Positions 33,683 through 41,945 of a DNA stretch of 64,000 bases are shown here, piece by piece (within the stretch, counting starts at the first letter, position 1; each line of letters starts with the position of its first letter). The notes under the pieces were generated by a model. It did not search any database. It was given only the letters and a program-made list of their open reading frames with translations, and was not told where the DNA came from. The stretch is from DASVFB01 sp963815965 (GTDB lineage: Bacteria > Actinomycetota > Thermoleophilia > Gaiellales > Gaiellaceae). The DNA lies in the NCBI GenBank assembly GCA_963815965.1, contig CAWFIT010000017.1, forward strand, positions 62,001 to 126,000, given 5' to 3'. A program made the translations under genes and the position numbers.

Positions 33683-34615
33683 GTGGCCGCCTCCGTGCTC
33701 GACGCGATCGGCAACACGCCGCTCGTGCGCCTGCAGCGCGTCGTGCCGGCGAGCGGCGCCGAGGTGTGGGTGAAGCTCGAGTACCTGAACCCGACCGGCT
33801 CGATGAAGGACCGGATGGCGCTCGCGATGATCGAGGGCGCCGAGCGGGACGGGCTGCTCGAGCCGGGAACGACCGTCGTCGAGTACACCGGCGGCAGCAC
33901 CGGACCCGCGCTCGCCTTCGTGTGCCGCGCGAAGGGCTACCCCGCTCGAATCGTGATTTCGCACTGCTTCAGCGAGGAACGGATTCAGCTGATGCGCGCG
34001 CTCGGCGCGGACGTCGAGCTGATCCCGGCTGTCGAGGGCAAGGGCCGGGTGACGGCGGAAGACATCAGCCGCATGGTCGGGCGGGCCGCGGAGCTCGCCT
34101 CCGAGCCCGGCCACTACGCGACCGATCAGTTCAGCAACCCCTACACCGTCGCGGGCATGCGCGACTCTCTCGGCCGCGAGATCTGGCGACAGAGCGACGG
34201 GCGGGTCACCGCGTTCTGCCACGGCGTGGGCACGGCGAGCTCGCTCATGGGCGTGTCGGAAGCGCTCAGGGAGCAGAACGAGCGCGTGCGAATCGTCGCC
34301 CTCGAGCCCGCAGGCTCGGCGGCGATCACCGGCGGGCAACATGGGTCGTTCGCCATGCAGGGTTGGGCAGGGAGCGTGCCGCCGCATTGGGACCCCGCCA
34401 GGGCGGACGAGGTCTGGACGATCGAGGACGCTCACGCCCTCGAAATGACCAGGCGGCTCGCCCGGGAGGAGGGGATCTTCGCGGGCATTTCCTCGGGCGC
34501 CAACGTCGTCGGAGCGATCCGGCTCGCCGAGCAGCTCGGCACCGGCGACGTCGTCGTCACGCTGGCCGTCGACACCGGCTTCAAGTACATGACGGGGCCG
34601 CCGTACGCCGACTAG
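33683..34615 (+). CDS. Cysteine synthase-family PLP enzyme
   Basis: 310 residues, fold-type II PLP enzyme. The N-terminus is LDAIGNTPLVRL, the Schiff-base Lys is in NPTGSMKDRMALAM, the substrate loop is EYTGGSTGPALAFV, and the phosphate-binding and Ser sites are GVGTASSLMG and GISSGANVVGA. It most likely makes cysteine from O-acetylserine or a close analogue. Asn-Pro-Thr-Gly-Ser-Met and TGGSTG rather than TSGNTG suggest a side branch (a cystathionine-beta-synthase-like or O-phosphoserine-using form is possible). It is divergent from yacP by 30 bases and its stop overlaps that of rlmB. Confidence 0.85.
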   Translation: MAASVLDAIGNTPLVRLQRVVPASGAEVWVKLEYLNPTGSMKDRMALAMIEGAERDGLLEPGTTVVEYTGGSTGPALAFVCRAKGYPARIVISHCFSEERIQLMRALGADVELIPAVEGKGRVTAEDISRMVGRAAELASEPGHYATDQFSNPYTVAGMRDSLGREIWRQSDGRVTAFCHGVGTASSLMGVSEALREQNERVRIVALEPAGSAAITGGQHGSFAMQGWAGSVPPHWDPARADEVWTIEDAHALEMTRRLAREEGIFAGISSGANVVGAIRLAEQLGTGDVVVTLAVDTGFKYMTGPPYAD

Positions 34616-35316
34616 CCGCGCTGTCGTCGCGCCTCGTACAGCAGAAGCGCCGCGGCGACACTGACGTTGAGCGACTCGACCTCGCCGGCGACCGGAATCG
34701 ACACCGACGCATCGCACGTCCGCCGGACGAGCGGACGCAGCCCCTTTCCCTCCGCGCCGAGAACGAGCGCTACGCCGTCGGTGAAGTCCGTCTCCCACAG
34801 CGTCTGCGTGCCGTCTCCGGCGGCGGCGTAGATCCAGAGTCGATTGCCCTTGATCTCGGCGAGGTAGCGCGCGAGGTTCGGCACGACCGCGACCGGCAGG
34901 TGCTCGATCGCTCCCGCGGACGCCTTTGCAACGACAGGCGTCACTGCGGCCGAGCCATGGGCCGGGACGACGACGCCTGTCGCAGCGGCGCCTTCGGCGC
35001 TGCGGCAGACGGCGCCGAGGTTGCGCGGATCGGTCACGCGGTCGAGGCAGACGAGAAGCGGGCGCTCCCGGCTCGCGAGCTCCCACGCGTCGGCATAGCG
35101 GTAGGGCTCCGTCCACGCGACCACGCCCTGGTGGTCGCGCGTGCCGACGGTGTCCGAAAGGTCACGCTCGAGCTTGAGCTGAACCTTGACCGGCGCCTCG
35201 GCGAGCCAAGGTTCGGCCGCGAGAGCGCGCTCGGTCGCCCACAGCTCCAGCACCTGGCGCCGCCCTCGCAGCGCCTCCCGCACCGGGCGCCGACCGTAGA
35301 CCTGGTCGCGCGTCAA
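34612..35316 (-). CDS. rlmB: 23S rRNA 2'-O-methyltransferase, TrmH/RlmB family
   Basis: 234 residues. An N-terminal substrate-binding domain begins YGRRPVREALRGRRQVLELW. The SPOUT trefoil-knot domain shows LDRVTDPRNLGAVCRSAEG, LVLGAEGKGLRPLVRRTCD and SIPVAGEVESLNVSVAAALL. The family methylates the ribose of a guanosine in 23S rRNA. The start overlaps the cysS stop (ATGA), so the two are translationally coupled. Confidence 0.94.
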   Translation of the reverse strand: MTRDQVYGRRPVREALRGRRQVLELWATERALAAEPWLAEAPVKVQLKLERDLSDTVGTRDHQGVVAWTEPYRYADAWELASRERPLLVCLDRVTDPRNLGAVCRSAEGAAATGVVVPAHGSAAVTPVVAKASAGAIEHLPVAVVPNLARYLAEIKGNRLWIYAAAGDGTQTLWETDFTDGVALVLGAEGKGLRPLVRRTCDASVSIPVAGEVESLNVSVAAALLLYEARRQRG

Positions 35317-36584
35317 CGCTTCGGTACGAGCTGAAACCCGCCTGCCACGTCCCGGACGACCCAGCCCGCAGCGTCGATCTCCGAGCGCAGCCGATCTCCC
35401 TCCGCGAAGTCGCCGTTCGCGCGCGCCTCCTGCCGCCGCTCAGCGAGCTCGCGGACGTCTGCCGGCGCCTCCTCGCTCTCCGCGAGCGAGGCAATTCCGA
35501 AGACATCGAGCGCGCGGCGCAACAGTTCGTGGTCACGCCACGAGTGCATGATCGACAGCGCTTCCGGCGTGTTGAAGTCGTCGTCGAGGGCGGCCGCGAA
35601 GCGCTCCCACTCACCCGCGGGAGCCGACTCGGAGCGATTTCGGAACACCTCGCGCAGGCTGGCGGCGCGCGCTTCCGCGGCGGTCAGCGTCTCGTCGGAG
35701 TAGTCGATCGGCTTCGCCCAGTGTGCTGTCATGAAGAAGACCAGCAATGTCTCGCTCCCCCACCGGTCGAGCGCGTCGCGAATCGTCGTGACGTTGCCCT
35801 CGGACTTGGACATCTTCTCGCCCGTGAAGCGAAGCATCCCGTTGTGAGCCCAAAGCTTCGCGAACGGATGTCCGAGCGCGCGTGACTGCGCAATCTCGTT
35901 CTCGTGATGCGGGAAGACGAGGTCGAGGCCGCCGCCGTGGATCTCGAAGGACGGGCCGAGCAGCTCCTCGGCCATCACCGAGCACTCGATGTGCCACCCG
36001 GGCCGGCCGCGTCCCCACGGCGAGTCCCACGACGTGTCCTCGCCGGGCTTGTTCGCCTTCCAGAGCGCGAAGTCGCGCGGATCCTCCTTGCGCGCGTTGG
36101 GCTCCTGCTCTTCGACCTGCTCGGGCCGTTGCCCCGAAAGCTTTCCGTAGTCGGGGAACTTCGACACTCGGTAATAGACGTCGCCGTCCACCTCGTACGC
36201 GTACCCGCGCTCGACGAGCTGTTCGATTGCAGCCACGATCTGCGGGATCAGCTCGCTCGCCAACGGCTGCTCGTCGGGCATGCCGAGACCGAAGTCCGCC
36301 GTGTCGTGCAGGTACCACCCCGTCGCGCGCGCGGCGAGCTCGGCGCTCGCCCCCGGCGCGGCGTCGTAGATCTTGTCGTTGATGTCGGTGATGTTGTGGA
36401 CGAGCGTCGCGTCGTAGCCGCGCTCGGCGAGCCAGCGGCGAAGCCACATGCCGATCACGAACGGCCGCGCGTTTCCGATATGCGCCCGCGCGTACACAGT
36501 CGGGCCGCAGAAGTACATCCGGATCGGCCCAGGAGCCTCCGGCAGCTCCTGCTTCCCCCGCGTGTACGTGTCATACAGCCGCAT
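35313..36584 (-). CDS. cysS: Cysteinyl-tRNA synthetase
   Basis: 423 residues, slightly shorter than the usual 460. The HIGH-type motif is in MYFCGPTVYARAHIGNARPF, Zn ligands include that first Cys together with HIECSVMAEELLG and VFPHHENEIAQS, and the KMSK loop is TGEKMSKSEGNVTTI. A short anticodon-binding tail ends AGWVVRDVAGGFQLVPKR. It charges tRNA-Cys. It overlaps gltX upstream by 14 bases and rlmB downstream by four, forming a gltX-cysS-rlmB operon. Confidence 0.95.
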   Translation of the reverse strand: MRLYDTYTRGKQELPEAPGPIRMYFCGPTVYARAHIGNARPFVIGMWLRRWLAERGYDATLVHNITDINDKIYDAAPGASAELAARATGWYLHDTADFGLGMPDEQPLASELIPQIVAAIEQLVERGYAYEVDGDVYYRVSKFPDYGKLSGQRPEQVEEQEPNARKEDPRDFALWKANKPGEDTSWDSPWGRGRPGWHIECSVMAEELLGPSFEIHGGGLDLVFPHHENEIAQSRALGHPFAKLWAHNGMLRFTGEKMSKSEGNVTTIRDALDRWGSETLLVFFMTAHWAKPIDYSDETLTAAEARAASLREVFRNRSESAPAGEWERFAAALDDDFNTPEALSIMHSWRDHELLRRALDVFGIASLAESEEAPADVRELAERRQEARANGDFAEGDRLRSEIDAAGWVVRDVAGGFQLVPKR

Positions 36585-37578
36585 CGAGCCTCCGCAGCGT
36601 CTCGTCCCGGTCCAGTGCTGCTACGACCGCGGCGAGCTCCGGACCGCGGTCGCGCCCGGTGAGCGCGACGCGCAGCGCGTGCAGGTCTCCGCCCGTGGCC
36701 TTGAGCTCACGGACGAGCGTCTTCGCCGATTCGTAGCTCAGGCTGCCGTTCGCACGCTCGCGCAGCTCGCGAAACCGGGCCAGTGTCACAGGCCCGTTCT
36801 CGCCAAGTGACACCTTGTCACTAGGCGCGTTCAGGACTGCGTCCGCGTTCGACCGCGCCTCGACGAGATCGCGGGCGCCGCGCAGGACCGGACCCGCGCT
36901 CACCGGCACGCCGACTCGCGAAGCGAGCTCATCGTCCGGGAGTTGGCCGATCGTCTCGATCGCGTACCGGCGGATGCGCGGGAGGTCGTAGCGAACGTCG
37001 TGCTTCGGCAGGCCGAGTTGGTCGAGGTAGCGCCGCACCGCCTCGGGTGGGATGCCCGCGTCGCGGAGCGATGCGACGGTCGAGCCCTCGGCGCGCTTCG
37101 ACATCTTCTTGCCGTCCCGGCCGAGGATGAGGCCGTGGTGGATGTACTCGGGCGCACGAGTGCCGAGCGCATCGTGGAGCCGGCGGTGCAGCGCCTCGTT
37201 CGGCCGGTGGTCGTTGCCGCGCACCACGTGCGTGATCCCGAAATCGGCATCGTCGACGACGGACGCCAACTGGTACGTGGGCGAGCCGTCATCACGCCAC
37301 AACATCACGCCGTCGAAGCGCTGCGGCAGCCCGGCGGCCGCCTCGCGGTGCCGCTCGGCGCGCTGGCTCTCACGAACCGGCCCTTCGTCCCAGTCGATAC
37401 CGAGCCATTCGAGGTCGCGCAGGATCGCCTCCTCGCCGCCAGTCACGTTGCGCGCGGCGTCGGTGTCGTCGATCCGCAGCAGCATCCAGTCGCCGAGCGC
37501 CCGGTTCGCCACGGCGCTCAGCGCGTTGCCGATGTGCAGGGATCCGGTCGGGCTCGGCGCAAAACGGACTCGCTTCAT
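36571..37578 (-). CDS. gltX: Glutamyl-tRNA synthetase, unusually compact
   Basis: 335 residues against about 470-490 for typical bacterial GluRS. The catalytic fold is intact: RFAPSPTGSLHIGNALSA (HIGH), LLRIDDTDAARNV, YQLASVVDDADFGITHVVRGNDH and LGRDGKKMSKRAEGS (KMSK). The insertion that normally carries the zinc-binding/acceptor subdomain is reduced to a few residues around AAAGLPQRFDGVMLW, and the C-terminal anticodon domain is shortened though its end (LRVALTGRDRGPELAAVVAA) is recognisable. The ATG at 37578 was chosen over a longer GTG start. GluQ-type enzymes are an alternative, but the position before cysS favours true gltX. Confidence 0.88.
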   Translation of the reverse strand: MKRVRFAPSPTGSLHIGNALSAVANRALGDWMLLRIDDTDAARNVTGGEEAILRDLEWLGIDWDEGPVRESQRAERHREAAAGLPQRFDGVMLWRDDGSPTYQLASVVDDADFGITHVVRGNDHRPNEALHRRLHDALGTRAPEYIHHGLILGRDGKKMSKRAEGSTVASLRDAGIPPEAVRRYLDQLGLPKHDVRYDLPRIRRYAIETIGQLPDDELASRVGVPVSAGPVLRGARDLVEARSNADAVLNAPSDKVSLGENGPVTLARFRELRERANGSLSYESAKTLVRELKATGGDLHALRVALTGRDRGPELAAVVAALDRDETLRRLDAAV

Positions 37579-37612
37579 GGCCGCTGAGTCTAGATCGGGC
37601 TTCACAGGAACC

Positions 37613-37629
37613 TCTTAGCCCATTCTTAG
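37613..37629 (+). promoter_or_regulatory. Direct repeat of TCTTAG with 11-base period
   Basis: TCTTAG occurs at 37613-37618 and again at 37624-37629, one helical turn apart. The site lies in the short divergent region between gltX and the secreted-protein gene. Such spacing is typical of OmpR/PhoB-family operators. A second pair is found after that gene at 38350-38366. Confidence 0.45.
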
Positions 37630-37651
37630 CCTCATCTGTTTGATTCGGCAC

Positions 37652-38332
37652 ATGGACACGAGCGCCAAGCGCAAGCTGGCGGCTGGAGCCGCTGCTGCGC
37701 TGGTCGTCGCGGGCGGAGGCGTCGCGGTCGGCGCCAAAGCGTTCGGGACGCCGAAGGAAGACAGCCAGGCCGTCATCGCGGACGCAGCGAAGCAGCTCGG
37801 CATCGAACCGGCGAAGCTCAGCGCCGCGCTGAAGACTGCGCTCAAGCACCGGGTCGACGCCGCAGTCGAGTCAGGACGGCTCACAAAGGCGCAGGGCGAC
37901 GCACTGAAGGCGCGGATCGATTCGGGCGAGATGCCCTTGTTTCGTGCCGGCGGCGGCCATCCGCACGGCTTCGGCCATCACGAGCTGAAGCTCGACACGG
38001 CTGCCGCCTACCTCGGCTTGACCGAGGAGCAGCTCCGCACCGAGCTCGAGAGCGGCAAGACCCTGGCGCAGATCGCGACTGCCCAGGGCAAGACCGCCGC
38101 GGGCCTGGTCGACGCGCTCGTCGCCGCCGCGCACAAGAAGCTCGACCAAGCAGTCGCCGCCGGCCGGTTGACCCGGACAGAGGCGGACTCGCTGCTCACG
38201 GGCATAGAGCAGCGCATCACCGACTTCGTCAACGGCCGCTTCCCCGGGCCGTTTGGACACCACCCGGGCATGCGCGGCTTCCGCGGCGGAGCCCCCGGGC
38301 TGTTCGGGCCGCCGCCAAGACGCCGCGCTTAA
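37652..38332 (+). CDS. Exported helical protein of unknown function
   Basis: 226 residues from the ATG at 37652 (a TTG at 37640 would add four). A basic N-terminus and hydrophobic segment (KRKLAAGAAAALVVAGGGVAVGA) act as a signal peptide or anchor. Two similar helical blocks follow: residues about 40-95 (IADAAKQLGIEPAKLSAAL, VESGRLTKAQGDALKARI) and about 110-190 (AYLGLTEEQLRTELESG, VAAGRLTRTEADSLLTGI). This suggests an internal duplication of a DUF2680-like unit. His/Gly-rich segments (HPHGFGHH, FGHHPGMRGFRGG) could bind metal. TCTTAG-type repeats flank the gene. Confidence 0.7.
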   Translation: MDTSAKRKLAAGAAAALVVAGGGVAVGAKAFGTPKEDSQAVIADAAKQLGIEPAKLSAALKTALKHRVDAAVESGRLTKAQGDALKARIDSGEMPLFRAGGGHPHGFGHHELKLDTAAAYLGLTEEQLRTELESGKTLAQIATAQGKTAAGLVDALVAAAHKKLDQAVAAGRLTRTEADSLLTGIEQRITDFVNGRFPGPFGHHPGMRGFRGGAPGLFGPPPRRRA

Positions 38333-38349
38333 CCGGCGTTTCCCTATCT

Positions 38350-38366
38350 TCTTAGACTCGTCTTAA
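38350..38366 (+). promoter_or_regulatory. Second 11-base-period TCTTA direct repeat
   Basis: TCTTAG at 38350-38355 and TCTTAA at 38361-38366 repeat the motif found at 37613-37629 with the same 11-base period. The site lies upstream of the methyltransferase gene at 38455, with a strong GC hairpin (38406-38435) between them. Confidence 0.4.
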
Positions 38367-38405
38367 CCGGCAGGTAGAAGCTGGTCCACAGAGCCAGACC
38401 CGGCG

Positions 38406-38435
38406 AGGACGGGCGCTCGGCGCGGCGCCCGTCCT
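38406..38435 (+). terminator. Strong GC hairpin, terminator-like
   Basis: AGGACGGGCGC (38406-38416) and its exact complement (38425-38435) form an 11-base stem with an eight-base loop, followed by the pyrimidine-rich GCCCTCCTCCTTCCTT. It is downstream of the exported protein gene. There is no clean T-run, so termination is uncertain. Confidence 0.35.
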
Positions 38436-38454
38436 GCCCTCCTCCTTCCTTAGA

Positions 38455-39876
38455 GTGACGAGCGTGGTTCCGACGCTCGACATGGCCGCCGCCAAGACGC
38501 TTGGCGACGCGCTCAGGCGTGTCTCGTACAACGAGGAGTCGATCGAAGATCACCTGGGCGACGACGCGTGGACGACGGCGCTCGAGGACGTGCCTGTACA
38601 CGAACGGCGTCTGCCGCAGAGCCCGCTCGCGACCGCGATCCGTCTCTTCTTCCTCGAATTGCCAGTCAAGAGGGCTGTTGCCGAGCACGCGCTCGGCACC
38701 GCCGGCGTCGGCGCACTCGAGCGCACGGGGCTGGCGCAGGTTGGCAAGCACGTCTCTCCGCAGGTGCGAATCGCTCCGGTCGAGAACCTGCTGGTGGCAT
38801 CCGATCGGCTGTCGACGAACCCGACCGACGACCCGCCTGACTACGTCTCGACCTACTCGCCGACGGCGCGCCTCTGCGACCTGCTGACTCCCCGCCCGCA
38901 GGTTGAGCGTGCGCTGGACGTCGGGACTGGTAACGGCGTGCAGGCGCTCCTCATCGCCGGCCACAGCGAGCACGTCGTCGCGACCGATGTCAATCCGCGC
39001 GCGCTCGGCTTCACCGAGCTCAACGCCGCGCTCAGCAGGCTCGACAACGTCGAGTGCCGGCGCGGAAGCCTCTTCGAGCCGGTCGAGGGCGAGCAGTTCG
39101 GCCTGATCACTTGCAACGCGCCGTTCGTCGTCTCACCGGAGCGGCGCTGGACGTATCGCGACGGCTCGCACGACGGTGACGAGCTCTCGGCACGGATCGT
39201 CCGCGAGAGCGTCGCGCATCTGGCGCCGGACGGCTTCGCGACGCTGATGGTGAGCTGGCTCGGGCGGAGTTCCGACGAGCCCGACGAGCACGTAGTCGAG
39301 TGGATCGCGGGCTCGGGCTGCGACTCGTGGATCCTGCCGATCGACGAAGCTTCACCGCTCGAGCACGCCGAGCGCTGGAACGCCCATTTGGCCGGGAACG
39401 GCAGCGCTTACGGCGAGACCCTCGACCGGTGGATGTCCTACCTCGACGAGCTCGGCGCGGAAGTCGTGACCGAAGGCGCAGTCATTCTGCATCGCCGCGA
39501 CGGGCACAACACGTCACGCATCGACGAGATCGACGAAAACGAGCTCGATGCGGCCGACATCCAGATCAGGCGTGCGTTCGACACGCGTGCGCGGCTCGAC
39601 GGGCACGATCTGCTCGATGCGCGGATTGCGCCTGTCGACGAGCTGAGCGTGGAGACGCTGCTGAAGCGAGGCAGCGTGACCGGCGCACGCGTGACGCTCG
39701 AGGACGGAACGTGGCCCGTGCTCGAGGTCTCGCCCGCGGCCGCCGACGTGATCGCCGGCCTTGACGGGCTTCGCACGCTGCGCGAGCTGTCCGCGACACC
39801 CGAGGCGGTCGCGTCCTGCCGGGAGCTGCTCGAGCTCGGAGCACTCGAGCTCCTCGACGTCACATCCGCTGTTTGA
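38455..39876 (+). CDS. Class I methyltransferase (MTS/HemK-like) with N- and C-terminal extensions
   Basis: 473 residues. The SAM core (about 140-260) contains the motif I region ALDVGTGNGVQALLIAGH, VVATDVNPRALGFTELNAAL and, where N6-adenine or glutamine methyltransferases have NPPY, the variant CNAPFVVSP. The N-terminal roughly 130 residues may recognise a substrate. The C-terminal roughly 100 residues (ELSVETLLKRGSVTGARVTL to LRELSATPEA) resemble a small winged-helix-like module. The substrate is unknown. The 3' end overlaps the convergent transglycosylase gene by 17 bases. Confidence 0.78.
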   Translation: MTSVVPTLDMAAAKTLGDALRRVSYNEESIEDHLGDDAWTTALEDVPVHERRLPQSPLATAIRLFFLELPVKRAVAEHALGTAGVGALERTGLAQVGKHVSPQVRIAPVENLLVASDRLSTNPTDDPPDYVSTYSPTARLCDLLTPRPQVERALDVGTGNGVQALLIAGHSEHVVATDVNPRALGFTELNAALSRLDNVECRRGSLFEPVEGEQFGLITCNAPFVVSPERRWTYRDGSHDGDELSARIVRESVAHLAPDGFATLMVSWLGRSSDEPDEHVVEWIAGSGCDSWILPIDEASPLEHAERWNAHLAGNGSAYGETLDRWMSYLDELGAEVVTEGAVILHRRDGHNTSRIDEIDENELDAADIQIRRAFDTRARLDGHDLLDARIAPVDELSVETLLKRGSVTGARVTLEDGTWPVLEVSPAAADVIAGLDGLRTLRELSATPEAVASCRELLELGALELLDVTSAV

Positions 39877-40942
39877 GCGCGAGCACGCCGGCGACGAAAG
39901 GCTTCGTCACGGGTAGCACGCCGTGCTTCCGCACCGCGGCCTCGCCCTGATACCACGCTGCTAGCGCGAGATGCTCGTTCGCGTCGAAGCGCTGGAGCAG
40001 GTGGCGCAGGTAGAGGACACCGGTCTGGATGTCGCCGTCGAGCGACCGCGGCAGCGGGTGGCCGACGAGGACCTCTTCGACGAAGTCACGAGTCACGGGC
40101 AGCGTCTGCAGAACGCCGCGGGCTCCGGCCTTCGAGACGACGTTCGGCTGAAAGCCCGACTCCATCCACGCGAGTGCGCGCAAAAGGTGCGGCGACACGC
40201 CGAGCTTGGCAGCCCAGTAGTCGAGCCGGCCACGAACCTCGGAAGGCGACGCGGCCAGCGCGGAGCTCGTGCTGCTGCTGCCGCCCGGGATCCTCAGCTT
40301 CTTGCCGATGAGCAGCACGTGCGACGGATCGAAATGATTGGCGCGCGCGAGCGCGCGAAGGGAGATGCCGAAGCGATGTGCGATCGCGTTCAGTGAATCG
40401 CCCGGACGCACGACGTACATCCGGTACGTGCGGCTCGTCGCGACCGCCTGGGGACGCACGGACACCTTGTCCTCGAGCACGAAGGCCGCGAGCGTGCGCG
40501 GGCCGACAACGCCGTCCGCCGTGAGGTGGACGCGTCGCTGGTACCGCCGCAGCGCGGAGTCCGTCCCGACGCTCAGGTACCCGTCGAGGGGACCGTCGTA
40601 GACACCCTGCTTTGTGAGCAGGAACTGAAGCACGGCGACGTCGAGACCGAACAGCCCGGGATGCAGGATGCGCTTGCCGAGGAGCGGCCGGCCGAGCGGT
40701 CCGAGTGAGTGTCGAGTGCGCTTGTCGGCGAGCCCCGTCACGGGCAGGTGCGCGCGCTGCTGAGCGGCCTTGATCGCCGCCACGGTCTGCGGCCCGACCA
40801 GACCGTCGATTGGTCCGTGATACAGACCGAGCGCACGCAGCGCCACCTGGACGCCGGCGTGCTGCGCGTTCGAGTACGCGCCGGCCGGCGACGCGAAAAC
40901 GCCCGCCGCCACCCCCACAGCGAGAAGCACCCGAAAACGCAC
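39860..40942 (-). CDS. Secreted peptidoglycan-binding / LysM / lytic transglycosylase protein
   Basis: 360 residues. Signal peptide MRFRVLLAVGVAAGVFASPAGA. Two peptidoglycan-binding-type repeats follow (VQVALRALGLYHGPIDGLVG and LQFLLTKQGVYDGPLDGYLS), then a LysM domain (YVVRPGDSLNAIAHRFGISL to LLIGKKLRIPGG) and a SLT transglycosylase domain with catalytic Glu in LAWMESGFQPNVVSKAGARG. It likely trims glycan strands outside the membrane. The start is GTG at 40942, divergent from mutY by about 60 bases. Confidence 0.88.
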   Translation of the reverse strand: MRFRVLLAVGVAAGVFASPAGAYSNAQHAGVQVALRALGLYHGPIDGLVGPQTVAAIKAAQQRAHLPVTGLADKRTRHSLGPLGRPLLGKRILHPGLFGLDVAVLQFLLTKQGVYDGPLDGYLSVGTDSALRRYQRRVHLTADGVVGPRTLAAFVLEDKVSVRPQAVATSRTYRMYVVRPGDSLNAIAHRFGISLRALARANHFDPSHVLLIGKKLRIPGGSSSTSSALAASPSEVRGRLDYWAAKLGVSPHLLRALAWMESGFQPNVVSKAGARGVLQTLPVTRDFVEEVLVGHPLPRSLDGDIQTGVLYLRHLLQRFDANEHLALAAWYQGEAAVRKHGVLPVTKPFVAGVLALKQRM

Positions 40943-41001
40943 AGCCGAACCTGTTTCTGCCTGCGGCGGCGGCTTCCTGCTCGGGCCGTAGACTCGCCCG
41001 G

Positions 41002-41703
41002 ATGGACGCCGTCCTGCTCGCGTGGTTCGCCGCCAACGAGCGAGACCTGCCCTGGCGACCGACGCGGGATCCCTACGCGATTCTCGTCAGCGAGGTCATG
41101 CTCCAGCAGACGCGGGTCGAGCGTGTGGTGCCTCGGTACCTCGCCTGGTTGGAGCGCTGGCCGACGGTCGAGGCTCTCGCCGCGGCGCCGATTGCCGACG
41201 TGTTGCGCGAGTGGCAGGGTCTCGGCTACAACCGGCGCGCTCTCAACCTCCACCGCGCGGCCGCGGCGATCAGCGAACGCGGCTGGCCGAGCGACCTGAC
41301 CGAATTGCCGGGCGTCGGCGCGTATACCGCGGCGGCGATCCGCAACTTCGCGTTCGGCGAGGACGTGTTGCCGGTCGACACGAACGTGCGTCGCGTGCAG
41401 GAGCGGACCGGGCATCGATTCGGCTCGCGCGGCGCGCAGGCGCTAATGGATCTCGGCGCGACGGTCTGCCTCGCACGCGTTCCGCGCTGCGGGATCTGCC
41501 CGCTCGCGGAACGCTGCCCGTCGCGCGGCCGCCAGTACGAGCCGCTCCGAAAGCAGTCACGCTTCGAGGGCTCGTTCCGGCAACGTCGCGCGCAGGCGTT
41601 GCGCTCGATCCTCGCCGGCGGACAACCGCACGACGACGAAGCCGTCGCCGCGCTAACACGCGACGGGCTCATCGAGTCGCCGCCGGTAGTGTCCGGCGCA
41701 TGA
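41002..41703 (+). CDS. mutY: A/G-specific adenine DNA glycosylase, short form
   Basis: 233 residues. The helix-hairpin-helix motif is ELPGVGAYTAAAIRNFAFG, the catalytic Asp is in LPVDTNVRRVQ, and the [4Fe-4S] ligands have the spacing C-x6-C-x2-C-x5-C (CLARVPRCGICPLAERC). It removes adenine opposite 8-oxoguanine. The C-terminal Nudix-like domain that reads 8-oxoG in longer MutY proteins is missing. Its stop overlaps the start of the next gene (ATGA), so this oxidative-damage enzyme is translationally coupled to the AhpD-like module. Confidence 0.91.
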   Translation: MDAVLLAWFAANERDLPWRPTRDPYAILVSEVMLQQTRVERVVPRYLAWLERWPTVEALAAAPIADVLREWQGLGYNRRALNLHRAAAAISERGWPSDLTELPGVGAYTAAAIRNFAFGEDVLPVDTNVRRVQERTGHRFGSRGAQALMDLGATVCLARVPRCGICPLAERCPSRGRQYEPLRKQSRFEGSFRQRRAQALRSILAGGQPHDDEAVAALTRDGLIESPPVVSGA

Positions 41704-41945
41704 GCACGCGGTACGACGAGTTGATCGAGCGTCTCCGCGAGTCGGCGTTGCCAGAGCGCGACGCGCCGCCGGAGTTCGCCTCGTACCTCGGAAAGGTGCG
41801 GCTGCACGCGTACAAGGTCACCGACGACGACGTGCAGGCGCTCAAGGACGCGGGCTACTCGGAAGACGAGATCTTCGAGCACACCGTCTCGACAGCCGTA
41901 GCCGCAGGGCTCGAGCGACTCGAAGCCGGCCTGCGAGCGCTGTGA
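41700..41945 (+). CDS. Small carboxymuconolactone-decarboxylase-like (AhpD-like) half protein without cysteines
   Basis: 81 residues. The C-terminal half (YKVTDDDVQALKDAGYSEDE, then EHTVSTAVAAGLERLEAGLR) has the pattern of the C-terminal helices of carboxymuconolactone decarboxylase family members. No cysteine is present, so it cannot be a redox enzyme alone. It is locked between mutY and the AhpD-like gene by four-base overlaps on both sides (ATGA and GTGA). It may form a complex with the AhpD-like product; that is inference. Confidence 0.7.
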   Translation: MSTRYDELIERLRESALPERDAPPEFASYLGKVRLHAYKVTDDDVQALKDAGYSEDEIFEHTVSTAVAAGLERLEAGLRAL

